Assembly: GCA_009739215.1 (NCBI GenBank)
Contig: VSJF01000011.1
Span: 248,001-312,000 of the forward strand
Origin: Floccularia luteovirens
Lineage: Eukaryota; Basidiomycota; Agaricomycetes; Agaricales; Squamanitaceae
DNA length: 64,000 nucleotides
Direction: 5' to 3'
Shown: positions 12,623-23,900 of the stretch, piece after piece
Layout of the letters: every line of letters starts with the position of its first letter
Numbering within the stretch: the first letter of the stretch is position 1
Program-made: the position numbers and the translations under genes
Notes under the pieces: model-generated
The model's database searches: none
What the model saw: the letters and a program-made list of their open reading frames with translations, nothing else
Told to the model about the DNA's origin: nothing

Positions 12623-13828
12623 TTATTGCAGCATCTTTGGGAGTAATTTAAGCATCTGGTCCGCGCTTAGATATTGAAACCAAGCCTCTATATCCTTCAA
12701 GTTGTCATACCAAACAAATTTTGAATCACTAGATCCCCGGCGGAATGCGCACACAATTTGATAGTTCTCCTCAACTATTTGATCTTTCCTGACAACGCCA
12801 ATGTTAGATTCGACCAGTCGAAACTCCCAGCCTACAAGCAGCTGACCATCCGCAAGAACACGTTGTTCCGGAACGTTGAATACCAGACGTAACCAATTGA
12901 AGCCGAAAGGCTGACCGATCGCATCGATATAAGCTTGCTTGAGTGCCAGAATAAGACAAATTCTCCTTAGGGTTGTTTCATCATCGGCATTGCTTGTGAT
13001 CATCGAGGTCTCCGTTGGTGTCAACTAGGTGGATCTCTTGTATATGAAAGGGAGGGATATAAAATAGGGAGCGAACCTTGTGAGAAAGTGATCTCAAATA
13101 AACTTTTACTGGAAGTCCAGGCGGGTCGATGGAGAATTGTTTGATCGCGAGCCCAATTCCTTCGACTTGACGTCGTGTCCCTTTGGTCATGGCCATACCA
13201 CAAAGCGAATTATCGTATGTGAGATGATATCCTATCACGGAATCTTCGAGGGTCTAACCGGTTACAGTGATCTACGATAGAGATAGAAGAGTTGTACAAA
13301 CCTGTTTATCTTCAATCCAATGCTTTCCGTTTAGGAGTAACATGGTCCTGCCACCTAGTACGAGGTACCCTTCTATGGCGCATCATGAGCAATGGTAACA
13401 TGCTAGTTAACGAGTTGACCTGTGCTTGGAAGTTTCTCTTGATGTTGCATGGAAAAGTAGCTGACAGATAACTCACGAAAGTTATTTGGATCTGGAGGGT
13501 TGAAAGGTGCTCGTGCATGAGCAGCACACTCCTCCACTATTTTGTGGCATGCCATGTATTCCTGGATAGCTTCGGGTGAATTCTATAGTTACTCTGAAAA
13601 TATAACTGAGCTCACCTCCTTGGTATAATCTTTACTGAGCGTTAATATCCAGATGATTATAGGACAGTTATCTGCATTGCTAGCCATGCTGGTAGAGATA
13701 GAGTCTATGTCTTGACATGATAACCAGGGGTGCACTGCACCATGGGAATAATATCCCGAAAGTTCGCAGACAGAAACATAATGCATAAAGACGCTGACGC
13801 ACTCCCACCATATCTGATATGGATCCAT
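12623..13828 (-). pseudogene. 4'-phosphopantetheinyl transferase-like protein, paralog A (frameshifted)
   Basis: Family enzymes move 4'-phosphopantetheine from CoA to carrier proteins. Minus-strand exons: MDPYQIWWECVSVF (start 13828) to LSKDYTKE, then EYMACHKIVEECAAHARA, then MLPLLMMRHRRVPRTRW, then GYHLTYDNSLCGMAMTKG, then LRRICLILALKQAYIDAIGQ, GFNWLRLVFNVP, GWEFRLVESNIGV, ending KMLQ. The KxAYxxAxGxxxGF block is the family's WxxKEA-type motif. Paralog B (15456-16640) is about 60-70% alike by eye. Around 13330 this copy carries one extra base relative to B (CCTAAACGGAAAG against CCACATGGAAAG), putting a stop after RKALD, so it is called a pseudogene unless that base is an error. Two expected metal-binding residues are replaced, as in paralog B. 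Confidence 0.6.
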
Positions 13829-15455
13829 TCTCTCTTTCCTTTATTTTATCTTCTCAGAGCTCTTTGCTTACTACTACATGCAGTCTCCATACATGTGCTC
13901 ATCTAGTAGGATCATTTATCCTTAGGGTTGTAAACCCTCAAACCCCCAAGTTTCAAGAATATGGTCGCTATCGGTGCCCTAAATTTCATCCTGGAGAGCT
14001 ATACTACAACCCCCCATGGATCTTCCAGCAATGGACTTCTTTGCGTCGTGGGAAAAGGCATTACATTTTCTCCCGATGCAAAGAAGCTCGCGCCCATTCA
14101 AGATGGCGACATCTGCATACAGAGTATTCAAGATCAATGCGGCAATATGTCACTTTGCTGGATTCTTGGTTTGGGGAAGTAATTGCAAGCATTATGTTTT
14201 GGGTATCGCGATGGAGCAACGAAAGAATTGATTTTGGTCCCTTAAAATAACTCTCGTAATGAATTCTCACCGGTGCACCAGTAAGCCAGAGATGGTCCAT
14301 TCATACCAGTGAATGACCTTTGCTTAACGTATGTCGCTTTACTCACGTTTTACAACCTTGCTACAGATATGCTGTGTTTCTGTCTATAGCGCTGCTGTTG
14401 CCCCGATTCTCATAACAACCTTGTTTACCACCTACACTCCTCAATCGCCTATTAAAACACCAAAGTAAACAAGGTAGGTACACAAAGCACTACCAATCAT
14501 ATACAGTACATATCTTGATTTCTTTTTTGTTGCTGTTTTATTATTAGCCCATTGTCCTTCACGACCAAACACCATTTATCCTAGCGGAGAACTCGACAAT
14601 ATTGAATAAAATGCACATGAATTCCCCCTTGTCGCGCTAGTCCGACTTACAATGTACGCCCAATTAAATTGCGGACAACTTTGTCCAAGACACTTTATTG
14701 CCAAATCTCGCAGCAGCCTTACTAATCATCGAAAGGTCTGCCCTGGATATGCTCGACGACGACCACAGAACTGCCGGACCTCGTAATCGTGTAGCTAAGT
14801 CTATCCTGAGAGAGAAGAGGGAGAAAGCGGCATATGAGAGGAAGAAGATTGAACTCTGGAGAGAAGCTGTAGTGAGAACAAATTTAAGCATCCAACCGTG
14901 AACTTATACTACGCCTAGTCAGCAGCACTTCGAGGGAAGGAGGATGGTAATACTGGATCCAGCAACGAGATGGTGCATACCAATATCGATCAGCTGCAAT
15001 GACCAAAGGTTCCGAAGAAGAAAAAGGTTATATGCTCCGCATATAGATAAAGAACAAACGACGTTTATAATCATGCCCCTGACGAATTCATATCTTCGTG
15101 CATACCATCTGTCTCTTAACCATTGGAATCGTTCGATAGCTGAGAGATTATTCTATGCAGATTATTTACACTATTCAATATTTTCATTATAGTACACACA
15201 TATAATCTGTTGGGAAAGGGAGGTGAAGGGTCACCAGTAATGGGATTATGCGTCGTCACCCCCTTCTTAAGATTAAATACTCACCTCGTGCACATAGTCG
15301 AGTGAATGTAGCAACCCAAACTCAGAGGTCGACCAGTTTTAAGTCATTTCAAGTGCAAAGATACAATTTGGTAGAGAGTATACATATGTAAATCAATGAA
15401 TATTCGAAAGTAAAACAGGACAATAACACCAAAAAAGAGACTTATATGTACAAAG
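13829..15455. other. intergenic, no full gene recognised
   Basis: Contains short plus-strand frames (13819-14250, 13961-14182) with no known domain and the zinc-finger-like scrap at 14670. The rest is AT-rich with no recognisable element. Confidence 0.4.
14670..14901 (+). pseudogene. possible C2H2-like zinc-finger remnant
   Basis: One frame from 14670 reads CGQLCPRHFIAKSRSSLTNH followed by RKVC, a Cys/His spacing like fungal zinc-finger openings. The neighbouring frame then continues with the basic, helical stretch ILREKREKAAYERKKIELW. Reading them together needs a frame change. It could be the decayed start of a transcription-factor-like or transposon-derived gene, or chance. Confidence 0.25.
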
Positions 15456-16640
15456 TCACTCCGAAAGTTTGTGAACGACTTTCATCATCTGATCTATATT
15501 TATGTATTGGACCCAATCGTCTAAATCTTTCGAGTCGTCATACCAAAGAAACTTAGAGTCGCCAGAACCCCGGTAGAACGAACAAACAGACTGATAATTT
15601 TCCTCAACAATCTGGTCTTTTCGAACCACCCCAATGTTAGATTCAACTAATCGAAATTCCCAGCCCATGAGCAGATTGCCATCTGCTAGAGCACGTTGTG
15701 CCGGAACGTTGAATTCGAGACGTGACCAGTCGAAACCAATCGGTTGACCAATCGCCTTGATATAAGATTGCTTGAGAGCAAGAATGATACAAAGTCGTCT
15801 TAGCTTCGTGTCATCGTCTGTAGCGCTTCTGACCATCAAGATTTCAGGGGTTGTCAACTGGAAAAGATGGAGGTCAGAAGTAGTAAAATAAAGAGAAATG
15901 TGATTAAGAACCTTATGGGAAAGAGATTCTGCATATTCTGCTACTGAGACTCCACGCGGTTCGACAGACAATTGCTTGATTGCGAACCCAATACTTGTGA
16001 CTTGACGTTTGTCTCCCTTGGTCATGGCTAATCCGCAAAGAGAGTTTTCATATGTGAGATGATATCCTATCGCGGAGTCTTCAAGGGTCTGAGAGTTGCA
16101 GCGTTTTGCAATAGAGGTTAGGGAACAGTACAAACCCCTTTAATCCAATGCTTTCCATGTGGAGTTGTATGGTCGCTCCATTTCGCGCGAGGTACTCTTC
16201 TATGACGCATCATAAGCAACGGTAACATGTTAGTAATAAGATGACCTGTACTTCGCACTTGGGTTCGATTTTGTCAAAATGGATAAAAACCTATCAAAAA
16301 AACGTACGAAAACTATTTGGGTCTAGAGGGTTGGAAGATGCCCTTGCATAAGGGGCACACTCTTCTATCACTTTATGGCAAGCCAAGTACTCCTGCAAAG
16401 TTCATATTATTCGGGAAACACCTTCCGGGGTAAGACATGCTTCCTACAGCCTTAGTGTACTCTCTGTTGAGTGATAGCATCCAGATAAGAATTGGGCAAT
16501 CATTGGCAGAGCTCGGCATGCTTGATATAACTTGATCCAATAGGGAATTCAAAGTGGATGAAGCGATTGATATTAGCGACCTTTGTTGCAACGATTCCCA
16601 CGCTACAAAACTGGTAGCAACTTCTTATGATAATAATGTT
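15456..16640 (-). CDS. 4'-phosphopantetheinyl transferase-like protein, paralog B
   Basis: Paralog of the gene at 12623-13828, same strand. Visible order: NSLLDQVISSMPSSANDCPI and SLNREYTKAV (about 16440-16560), EYLACHKVIEECAPYARA, MLPLLMMRHRRVPRAKW, GKHWIKG, GYHLTYENSLCGLAMTKGDK, SIGFAIKQLSVEPRG, then across an intron near 15860-15915 to LRRLCIILALKQSYIKAIGQ, PIGFDWSRLEFNVPAQ, GWEFRLVESNIGVVRKDQI, ending VHKLSE. The conserved K-x-x-Y-x-K-A-x-G block and the folded core suit a holo-ACP synthase fold. The usual GxD aspartate reads GFA here and the KE pair reads KQ, so catalysis is uncertain. The first exon and start codon were not located. No frameshift found in the visible exons. Confidence 0.6.
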
Positions 16641-17402
16641 CACAGCCATTATTTTTTTTACAACAATCATCCGAACGGCAACATTTTCACATCTGGATGT
16701 ATGAACATGCATGTCATTGAGGCGATTCTGTGACCGAAGACCAACTTTGTCCTGCATGATGGCATTACTTTGTTATCTTTGACGTTAATTTACATTTTGT
16801 AAGTTTTTGGCATTTCTTTTATGCGTCTACATTTCTGATAGCAGATCCTGGAATAGTTGGCTTCTTAGATTCACTAGCACTCAAGAGAATCAATGTAATC
16901 TGTTTGGACATTGGGTGGTTCAAATACGGCTTCGGTCAACTTTTGACATAGTTATGATCTCACGTCTTGTTGTACTAGGGGCCGACAGTATCAGGTGACA
17001 ATACCAAGTCCACATTAAATGGAATAACGCTTGGTTAATTTTTGATATTTTATACGTAATTGAAAAGTGAGTAATAGAGTCCCATGAACGACACCAAAAA
17101 TGCAGCGCCCCTACAAATGTGTAGGTGTGGGGATGCATACCAGGGCTGTTCAATAGCCTCTGGGACCGAGAAAGCTGTTCCCCCCACTCACGCCGTCAAT
17201 TTGCTAAGGACAAATCCCAGACCCGGACTTGACAGAAATTCTTACAGAGCAGTCAATAAGGTGCTGCTCCTATATCGCTCTCGTCTTTTGCTCAACCTTG
17301 TATATCCTTCAAACTTGCTCTATAGTCGCAACCACTAAATTCTACTTCTCAATTGCCCACTTCAAACCAACCCAACAATACCACCAAGAAAACCTGGCCG
17401 AC
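16641..17402. promoter_or_regulatory. intergenic between PPTase-like paralog B and chitinase remnant
   Basis: Divergent spacer. It should hold the 5' exon or promoter of paralog B and the chitinase promoter. No gene or motif recognised in it. Confidence 0.35.
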
Positions 17403-18450
17403 ATGAACCCGAAGAAGTATACTGTCGGATAGTGAGTGTTCAACCATGTTTCACAACATTATCCTTATAACTCAATTTTTGGTAGCTTTGTCAACTGGTG
17501 AATAACATCATGATTTAGTCCTATATATAAATCTAATGCCTGAACTACGAAAGGGGCATATACGACCGCAAGTATCCTCCCCAGTTGATTCCAGCTGCAG
17601 AACTCACATATGTTTATTGACAAGCAACTATATGCGTCTTATTTCTAACATCATATATTAGTCATGTGCTGTATGCATTCACAGACATCAACCCCAACAC
17701 AGGCGAGGTTTATTTGTCCGACCTTTGGGCTGACCAGGATATCCACTACCCTGGTGACTCCAAGCACGAGCAAAGTTTGTCAGTCATCCGTTATTCTCCT
17801 GGAAGACTACGGCTTGGACGGTCTAGATATCGACTACGAATATCCCACAGATTATAGTCAGGCGAAAGGATATGTGAGCCTGCTCAAGGAGTTGAGAGCT
17901 GCATTGGATCAACATGCGAAAGATAGGAATCCAGATTACAAGTTCCTCCTCATTGTATGTTTCGCAACATTTTGACTGAATGAGTCTTGACATTTCGAAC
18001 AGATTGCTGCCCTATGAGGTCCACAAAACTACAAGAAGCTGCGTCGCTGAAATAGATAAATACCCGGACTTCTGGAACACGATGGCCTACGATTTTTGTT
18101 AGTTCAATCAATTATACCTCAGTGTTGAATCTGGGACTGACACGTGTTGTAACCGGATCTTAGGACACATCTGCAAATCACCAAGCTAACCTTTACGGCG
18201 AACCTCTCTCTGTTGAGAGAGCGATGAAATGGTACAACGAGCATGACATAGCCTCGCGCCAAGATGGTTCTTGGAATGCCTTTGTATGGCCGCTCGTTCA
18301 TGAACACTCAAGGCCCAGGAACGCCTTTCAGTGGCATTGGCCCTGGCACATGAGAGAAGATCCACAGCCTGGGAAAAGCTGGGTGAACGTAGTCAAGCAA
18401 GCAATGGGAGAATTTGATCAGGGAGATGATGCTAAGAACTGGCTCAGGTA
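17403..18450 (+). pseudogene. GH18 chitinase, degraded
   Basis: Starts MNPKKYTVGYFVNW, splices to GIYDRKYPPQLIPAAEL and then LYAFTDINPNTGEVYLSDLW, the N-terminal strands of a fungal GH18 endochitinase (hydrolyses chitin beta-1,4 links by a substrate-assisted mechanism). The catalytic motif is intact: DYGLDGLDIDYEYP (DxxDxDxE). The block that should precede it, including the SxGGW strand, is missing: the text jumps from DSKHEQ to SVILLEDYGL. The splice donor after AELT is not a GT at the expected point. A one-base shift near 18257 separates [11 protein letters not shown] from [20 protein letters not shown], which then ends in a stop after GIGPGT. These lesions make it a pseudogene. A MITE lies 175 bp downstream. 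Confidence 0.8.
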
Positions 18451-18622
18451 AGAGAAGAGCAAGTTTGACGACATGAGAAAGGGAATGGAGTAAGCTGTAG
18501 GATGTGTGGTATTAATGTTTGAATTACATTCGTTGAATCCGTGATGGTGTACAAGCTAATAATAAAATAAACCGAGTATATACTGGGATGAGCTGTTGCA
18601 AAAGCGCTGCAAACAAGATGTT

Positions 18623-19134
18623 TAACACTACGGGCGCCCATACCTGTTTCGGTCGGAAACAGGTATTATGAAAAATGTTTTCTGTTTCTCACGGCCTTTT
18701 TTTATGAGAAAAAGGTTATTTGTTTCTGGGTGAAAAAGATAGAGAAAAAGATAACATTTTTCTGAGCTATTTCTGGTAGAAATAGGTATTCTTTATCTGA
18801 TTCTTTTTCTACTAGAAACAGAAATATTATTTCTGATGAAAAAAAAAGTGAAAAAGGCATCTATTTCCAGCAGAAAAAGGCATGTTCCTTTGTTAGCAGG
18901 TATTCTTTTTCCTATCTTTTTCTGCTAGAAATAGAATCCCTGTTTCTAGTAGAAAAATGATAAGATAAATAATTCCTGTACCAGAAATAGTTCAAAGAAA
19001 GATAACCTTTTTTGTATTTTTTTTCTGGCACAAACAGGAAATCTTTTGCTCAAAGAAAAAGAGTGTGAGAAACAGTAAACATTTTTCATAATACCTGTTT
19101 CCGACCGAAACAGGTATGGGCGCCCATAGTGTAA
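18623..19134. mobile_element. CACTA-ended MITE (18626-19131) with TAA target duplication
   Basis: A 506-bp element. The left end begins CACTACGGGCGCCCATACC and the right end, reverse-complemented, begins CACTATGGGCGCCCATACC. About 55 bp match as terminal inverted repeats. TAA flanks both sides (18623-18625 and 19132-19134). CACTA termini plus a 3-bp duplication are the marks of CACTA (En/Spm-type) DNA transposons. The ends contain nested palindromes (GGGCGCCC and ACCTGTTTC...GAAACAGGT). The interior is filled with TTTCTxxTAGAAA-like palindromes in both orientations, resembling subterminal transposase-binding repeats. There is no transposase frame, so it is non-autonomous. Confidence 0.75.
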
Positions 19135-19610
19135 GGAACCTCTGAATGAAGCGGCTCAACGTCAACTCTATGATGACCTAGGTCTCAATGTATGATGTAT
19201 AGGTGGCTGGTATCTTTTGCCTTAGAGTTATTTGCGAGTGGTCCTACCTGACTGGAGATTCTATGACAATGGTAAGTAATTATTTCTACGGCACACTTGT
19301 ATTATTCAAAAATCAAACAGTATGAGTCTCGGACTTCAAACTGACGGAGTTTTTACCGTACAGAACGGATGTTGTCTGGAGGATTATTCATGAGCTTTTA
19401 TACTTCTTCTAACCATAATGCGTAGCTCGACGAGCATGCCTAGTTTAGAGCAATGTCATTGCTAGCAATTTAAATCTCTCTAACGACTCTTTATTTTGAC
19501 TGAGGTGCAGTGGAAGGAAAGACAAATAGATAGAATCATGTATGTAAGATAAAGAGGTTAGATATTGTAGCATACAAGTTATTAAAAGATGCGAGTTGAC
19601 AAAATGGTCA
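19135..19610. other. intergenic, nothing recognised
   Basis: Short AT-rich stretch between the MITE and the third membrane-protein copy. No supported gene. Confidence 0.35.
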
Positions 19611-20451
19611 CTAGAGGAGTGTGGAATTTAGACTTTGCTCTTCGTTCATATCATAAAACCCGTCCACAACCTCTATACTTTTCTCAGCTTTGGAAAACAC
19701 AAGATAGTGATGTAATGGCAACATGATCGCTATGACACCCTGGATTCTGCAAAAATTTGTAAGTAATCGATGAATCCAATATTGTTACGCTCTAATCGTA
19801 CGGTAAAACAATCCCATAATACTTCAGCTAAGTTTCAATGTCAGTGATTGATAGCAAAATAATTCAATAAACGGTTGGTACTTACGCCGCCCAACCAAAT
19901 CATTAGAGTAGCAGCAACCCGAATAACTTTGAGTGTTGCATCATGTCAGCCATACTAATGGAGTGGAATAGATTGAACCGACCAAGGTTGAGCTTTGTGT
20001 TCATTTGGTTAAAACAATTGGTGGTTAGTAGGAAGGTTAACTCACAAAATAGTAAAATGCGCCATCCCGGTTTGCACTGGAGATGATTTGTTTATCCGAC
20101 AAGCGTGGTGCATCTAGGGCATTCACAATCATCGCTACAAGTTGGATGAGATCCCCAATAGACTAGATATTTTTGTTTAATTAGTCACTCCGAAGGAATC
20201 AAGGAAAACTCATACCAATGATACTAGCAGCCATGGAAGTGCTGGGATCTTTTGTAATATAATACAAATCCCACCCGTCAAGTGACCAGATGGGGGAATG
20301 ACAAAAACAATACCTTTATCACTCTATTAGAATTTATATGATAAGAGGATATTCACTCGGAGATGGCGTACCCTGAGTTTGAACACCGACCAACATGCAC
20401 AGGATAGAGGTTGGTGTGGTAGATGCAAACCAGGCTATGACAAGAAGATAC

Positions 20452-20874
20452 TGTTGAAATAACAAGCGCGCGCAAGTCCAAACGCGCACCCAAATTCATC
20501 GGACATAACGCACCTTCATTTTATCATACCATTCCTTTTATTAACATCTGCGTCAATAACCATACCATTCCTTTTCCATGTCCTTCTTTGATCACTTAAA
20601 AGTAGATTCGTTTGTTTTCTCTTTTTACGCTACCTCAAAAAAGGTATAGCCTCTCTGCTCTTTAAATATTTAAACATCTTGATATTTTCTGAACACCTCA
20701 GTCGTTTGACCACGCAAACACTGAGGTGAGAACATTCTTTATTTCCTTACAATTTATACTGATAGTAAAGTAGCTAGCGTGTTTACTATTAAGGTAAATA
20801 ATATTATAGTCGTTTGACCACGCAAACACTGAGCTAGCGTGTTTACTATTAAGTTTCTTGTACGAAACTCTACA
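20452..20874 (+). repeat. copia 5' LTR
   Basis: 423 bp, TG...CA ends. Inside, GTCGTTTGACCACGCAAAC occurs at 20701 and 20809, and GCTAGCGTGTTTACTATTAA at 20773 and 20833. The first copy can fold as CTCAG..GTTTG/CAAAC..CTGAG. Confidence 0.95.
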
Positions 20875-20929
20875 GGTTATTGGGCCCTGCTAGCCACTGT
20901 GCAGTCCCCTGCTGAACGACCCGCCTACA

Positions 20930-23900
20930 ATGTCCAACGCTACCTCCCTTTCCGACACCTTGTCCAACTCCGTTCCCAAGCTTGATTCATCTGGCTTAAA
21001 TTGGGCTATTTTTTCATTCCGTTTCCAAGATGCCGTTGAGGCAAAAGGTTTCTGGGGCCACTTCGATGGCACCACCAAACGTCCTATACAGGCTGATTCC
21101 AGCAAGTCACCTACTGAAGCTGAACTCACTGCCATGAGCGAATGGGACAGAAACGAGCGATCTGCAAAGACTCTTTTGACACAGAAACTACCCGATTCGG
21201 CCCTGATGCGCATTCGAAACAAAGTAACCGTTGCTGAACGGTGGGCTGTAATTAAAACGGACTATACGGAAAAAGGAGCATATGCTCAAACAGACTTACG
21301 TCAAAGGTTCATGGATTCAAAATGTCCATACCACGGAAATGTTCGTGAATTTCTCGATACCCTCAGAAACAAACGAGAAGAGTTAGCCACAGTAGGCATT
21401 GAAATAAAAGAAGACGATTACCGTTCCACTGATCATTGGATCATTACCTCACTTTCTTTCAAATTACGCCTCGAGTCTGCTTGCAAATGCACGTTTATAT
21501 GCCACTTCGAAAACCATTGTTCCGGATTCCCTAATCTCACTGATTTCGGAAGAGTACGACCGTCAGAGTGCACAGCGTGCCAGACGTCATGGGGGAGGAG
21601 CCGGTAAAGGCAAAACTGAAGACAAGGATGAGGCACTAGCTGCTACATCTTCAGATAGATCAAAAGGAAAAGGAAAGAAACCTACTGGTATCTGTTGGCA
21701 CTGCGAGGAAAAAGGGCATTACAAAAATAAGTGTCCCAAGCTGCAGAAGAAAAAGGATGACTCACCAAAACAAAGTGATGCTGCCAATGCTGCAATTGAC
21801 TCGGACTCAGAGGATGAAGGGGCCTTCTTTATAGACTACGAAAACGAAAGTGAAACCGATTGGTTTACTGAAGCCAGCGAAAACGAGGCAGGAAGTGGCC
21901 AGGATACTGAGGAGTTATCTGGGATTGATGAGTGCGAGTATTCCTCGACTATCAATGTTGACCTGGACTCAGTTGGCACTGAACCTGAAGAAATAGCTGC
22001 AGAAGTCGATACTTACAGTGATAATACGCTTCGAACCAAGATTTACGATTCTGGTTGTTCCAAACACCTTACCCCTTATCGAGATGCCCTTGAAAACTTC
22101 ATCGAGATCTCTCCAAAATCATTTCGAGCTGCAAATAAACAAAGTATGACTGCTACTGGCATGGGGGAAATGATAGTTAACGTACCAAATGGTGCAAACT
22201 TTGCACAGCTAAGACTTACAGAAGTCTTGTACTCCCCAGATGTTGGCTACACACTAGTTTCAGTTGGCAAACTCGATGAGAAAGGATATCAACTAACCTT
22301 TTCTGGCAACAAATGCACCATTCGAGGGCCTAAAGGGGAGCATATCGGTACTGTTCCCAAGTCCAGGCAAGGACTTTATCGTGTAACTCACGAGCTTGAA
22401 ACGGCAAACTCAGCAGAAGAAACACTCACTTTAGAGCAATTTCACCGTCGAATGGGTGTCCAACTAGAGCAAATGGAGTCAAGTGAACTCTTTTTTTGTG
22501 AATCTTGTATCTATGCAAAAGCAACCAAAAAATCATTCCCAAAGCGCCGGGAAGGCGAACGTGCCAAGAAATTTGGTGACGAAGTCCACTCGGACTTGTG
22601 GGGACCAGCGCCTGTTGAAACCAAAGGCAAAAAGCGTTACTACATCACTTTTACAGATGATTGCACCCGTCTCACCCACCTATATCTCCTTCATGTCAAA
22701 TCTGATGCTTTCCAGTCATACAAAGAATACGAAGCATGGTGCGCAACCCAACTTGGCATACAAATCAAGGTACTCCACTCCGATCGAGGAGGAGAGTATC
22801 TAGATAAGAGTTTTACTATGTACCTCAAACAAAAAGGTACAGAGCAGAAACTCACTGTCCACGATGCCCCTCCACAGAATGGTGTTGCAGAACGACGTAA
22901 TCGCACCATAGTCGAACGTATACGAGCACTTTTGCATGCTAGCGGATTACCAAAAAACCTCTGGGGTGAGGCTGCGCGACATGTCGTATGGCTGATGAAT
23001 CGAACCTCAACCAAAGCTGTGGAAGGTATGACACCCTTCGAAGCCACTTTCGGCAAGAAGCCAGATCTTCGAGATGTCCGAGAATGGGGTGAAAAGGTGT
23101 GGGTCCTGTGTGGAGGATGGTGACAAACTGGGAGGACGCGTTCGAGAAGGGCGGTGGCTAGGGATTGATGCCAAAAGCAAAGGGGTGCGGATCTACTGGC
23201 CAGACAAAATGTCAGTGAGTGTCGAACGAAATGTTCACTATAACAACACAACCTCGTCAGTCTCTCGTCTCGAGGGGGAGGAAGTAATACTCACCGAGAA
23301 GAAGACCGACTTACCAAATTCTTCGACCCAAATGCTTGAAACAACACCTTCACCTCCATTTACAGATTCCCCTGCTTCTACACCCCCTCAATCTGCTCAT
23401 AAACGGATCCGTAAGCCAAGCCAACGAGTTGTGGACCTCCTAGAGGGCCATGGACACTCTGGATACCATCGTTCAAACTCCCCACTTCCACGAGGAGTAC
23501 AAGCACCTTCCCAAACTCCCCAAATTATTGAAGAAGTGCCGAATGCCACACTTGAGGGGGAGGGACAGGCCGATTGGTTAATGACGGCTGATTGCACTGA
23601 CGAATATGCAATGGTAGCTGAAACAAGTGACGCGGAAGCCCTTGAACCGAGAACTTTGGCAGAGGCAAAGCGACGGCCTGACTGGCCACTATGGGAGAAA
23701 GCAATCCAGGAAGAGTTAGCAACACTTCGACAGGCAGGAACTTGGGAACTCACCAGCGCACCACCTGGAGCTAATATCATTGGCTCAAAGTAGGTTTTTC
23801 GTGCCAAAAAGGACGCTGCCGGAAACGTTGTACGCTACAAGGCTCGACTTGTTGCCCAGGGATTCTCGCAAGTCCCAGGAGTCGATTATTTCGATACATT

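Noticed and set aside
13819..14250. 143-codon plus-strand frame overlapping the start of PPTase-like paralog A
   Set aside because: No recognisable domain, and several competing frames cover the same DNA.
18626..19131. Structured palindromic region as an RNA gene or replication origin
   Set aside because: CACTA ends, long inverted repeats and a TAA duplication explain it as a transposon derivative.
21450..21470. Programmed +1 frameshift between gag and pol, as in Ty1
   Set aside because: The shift falls inside Gag before the zinc knuckle and is explained by one extra T; a second, similar insertion near 23100 argues for decay.
22691..23807. Minus-strand frames of 186 and 136 codons inside the copia element
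   Set aside because: They are antisense shadows of integrase and the linker before reverse transcriptase.
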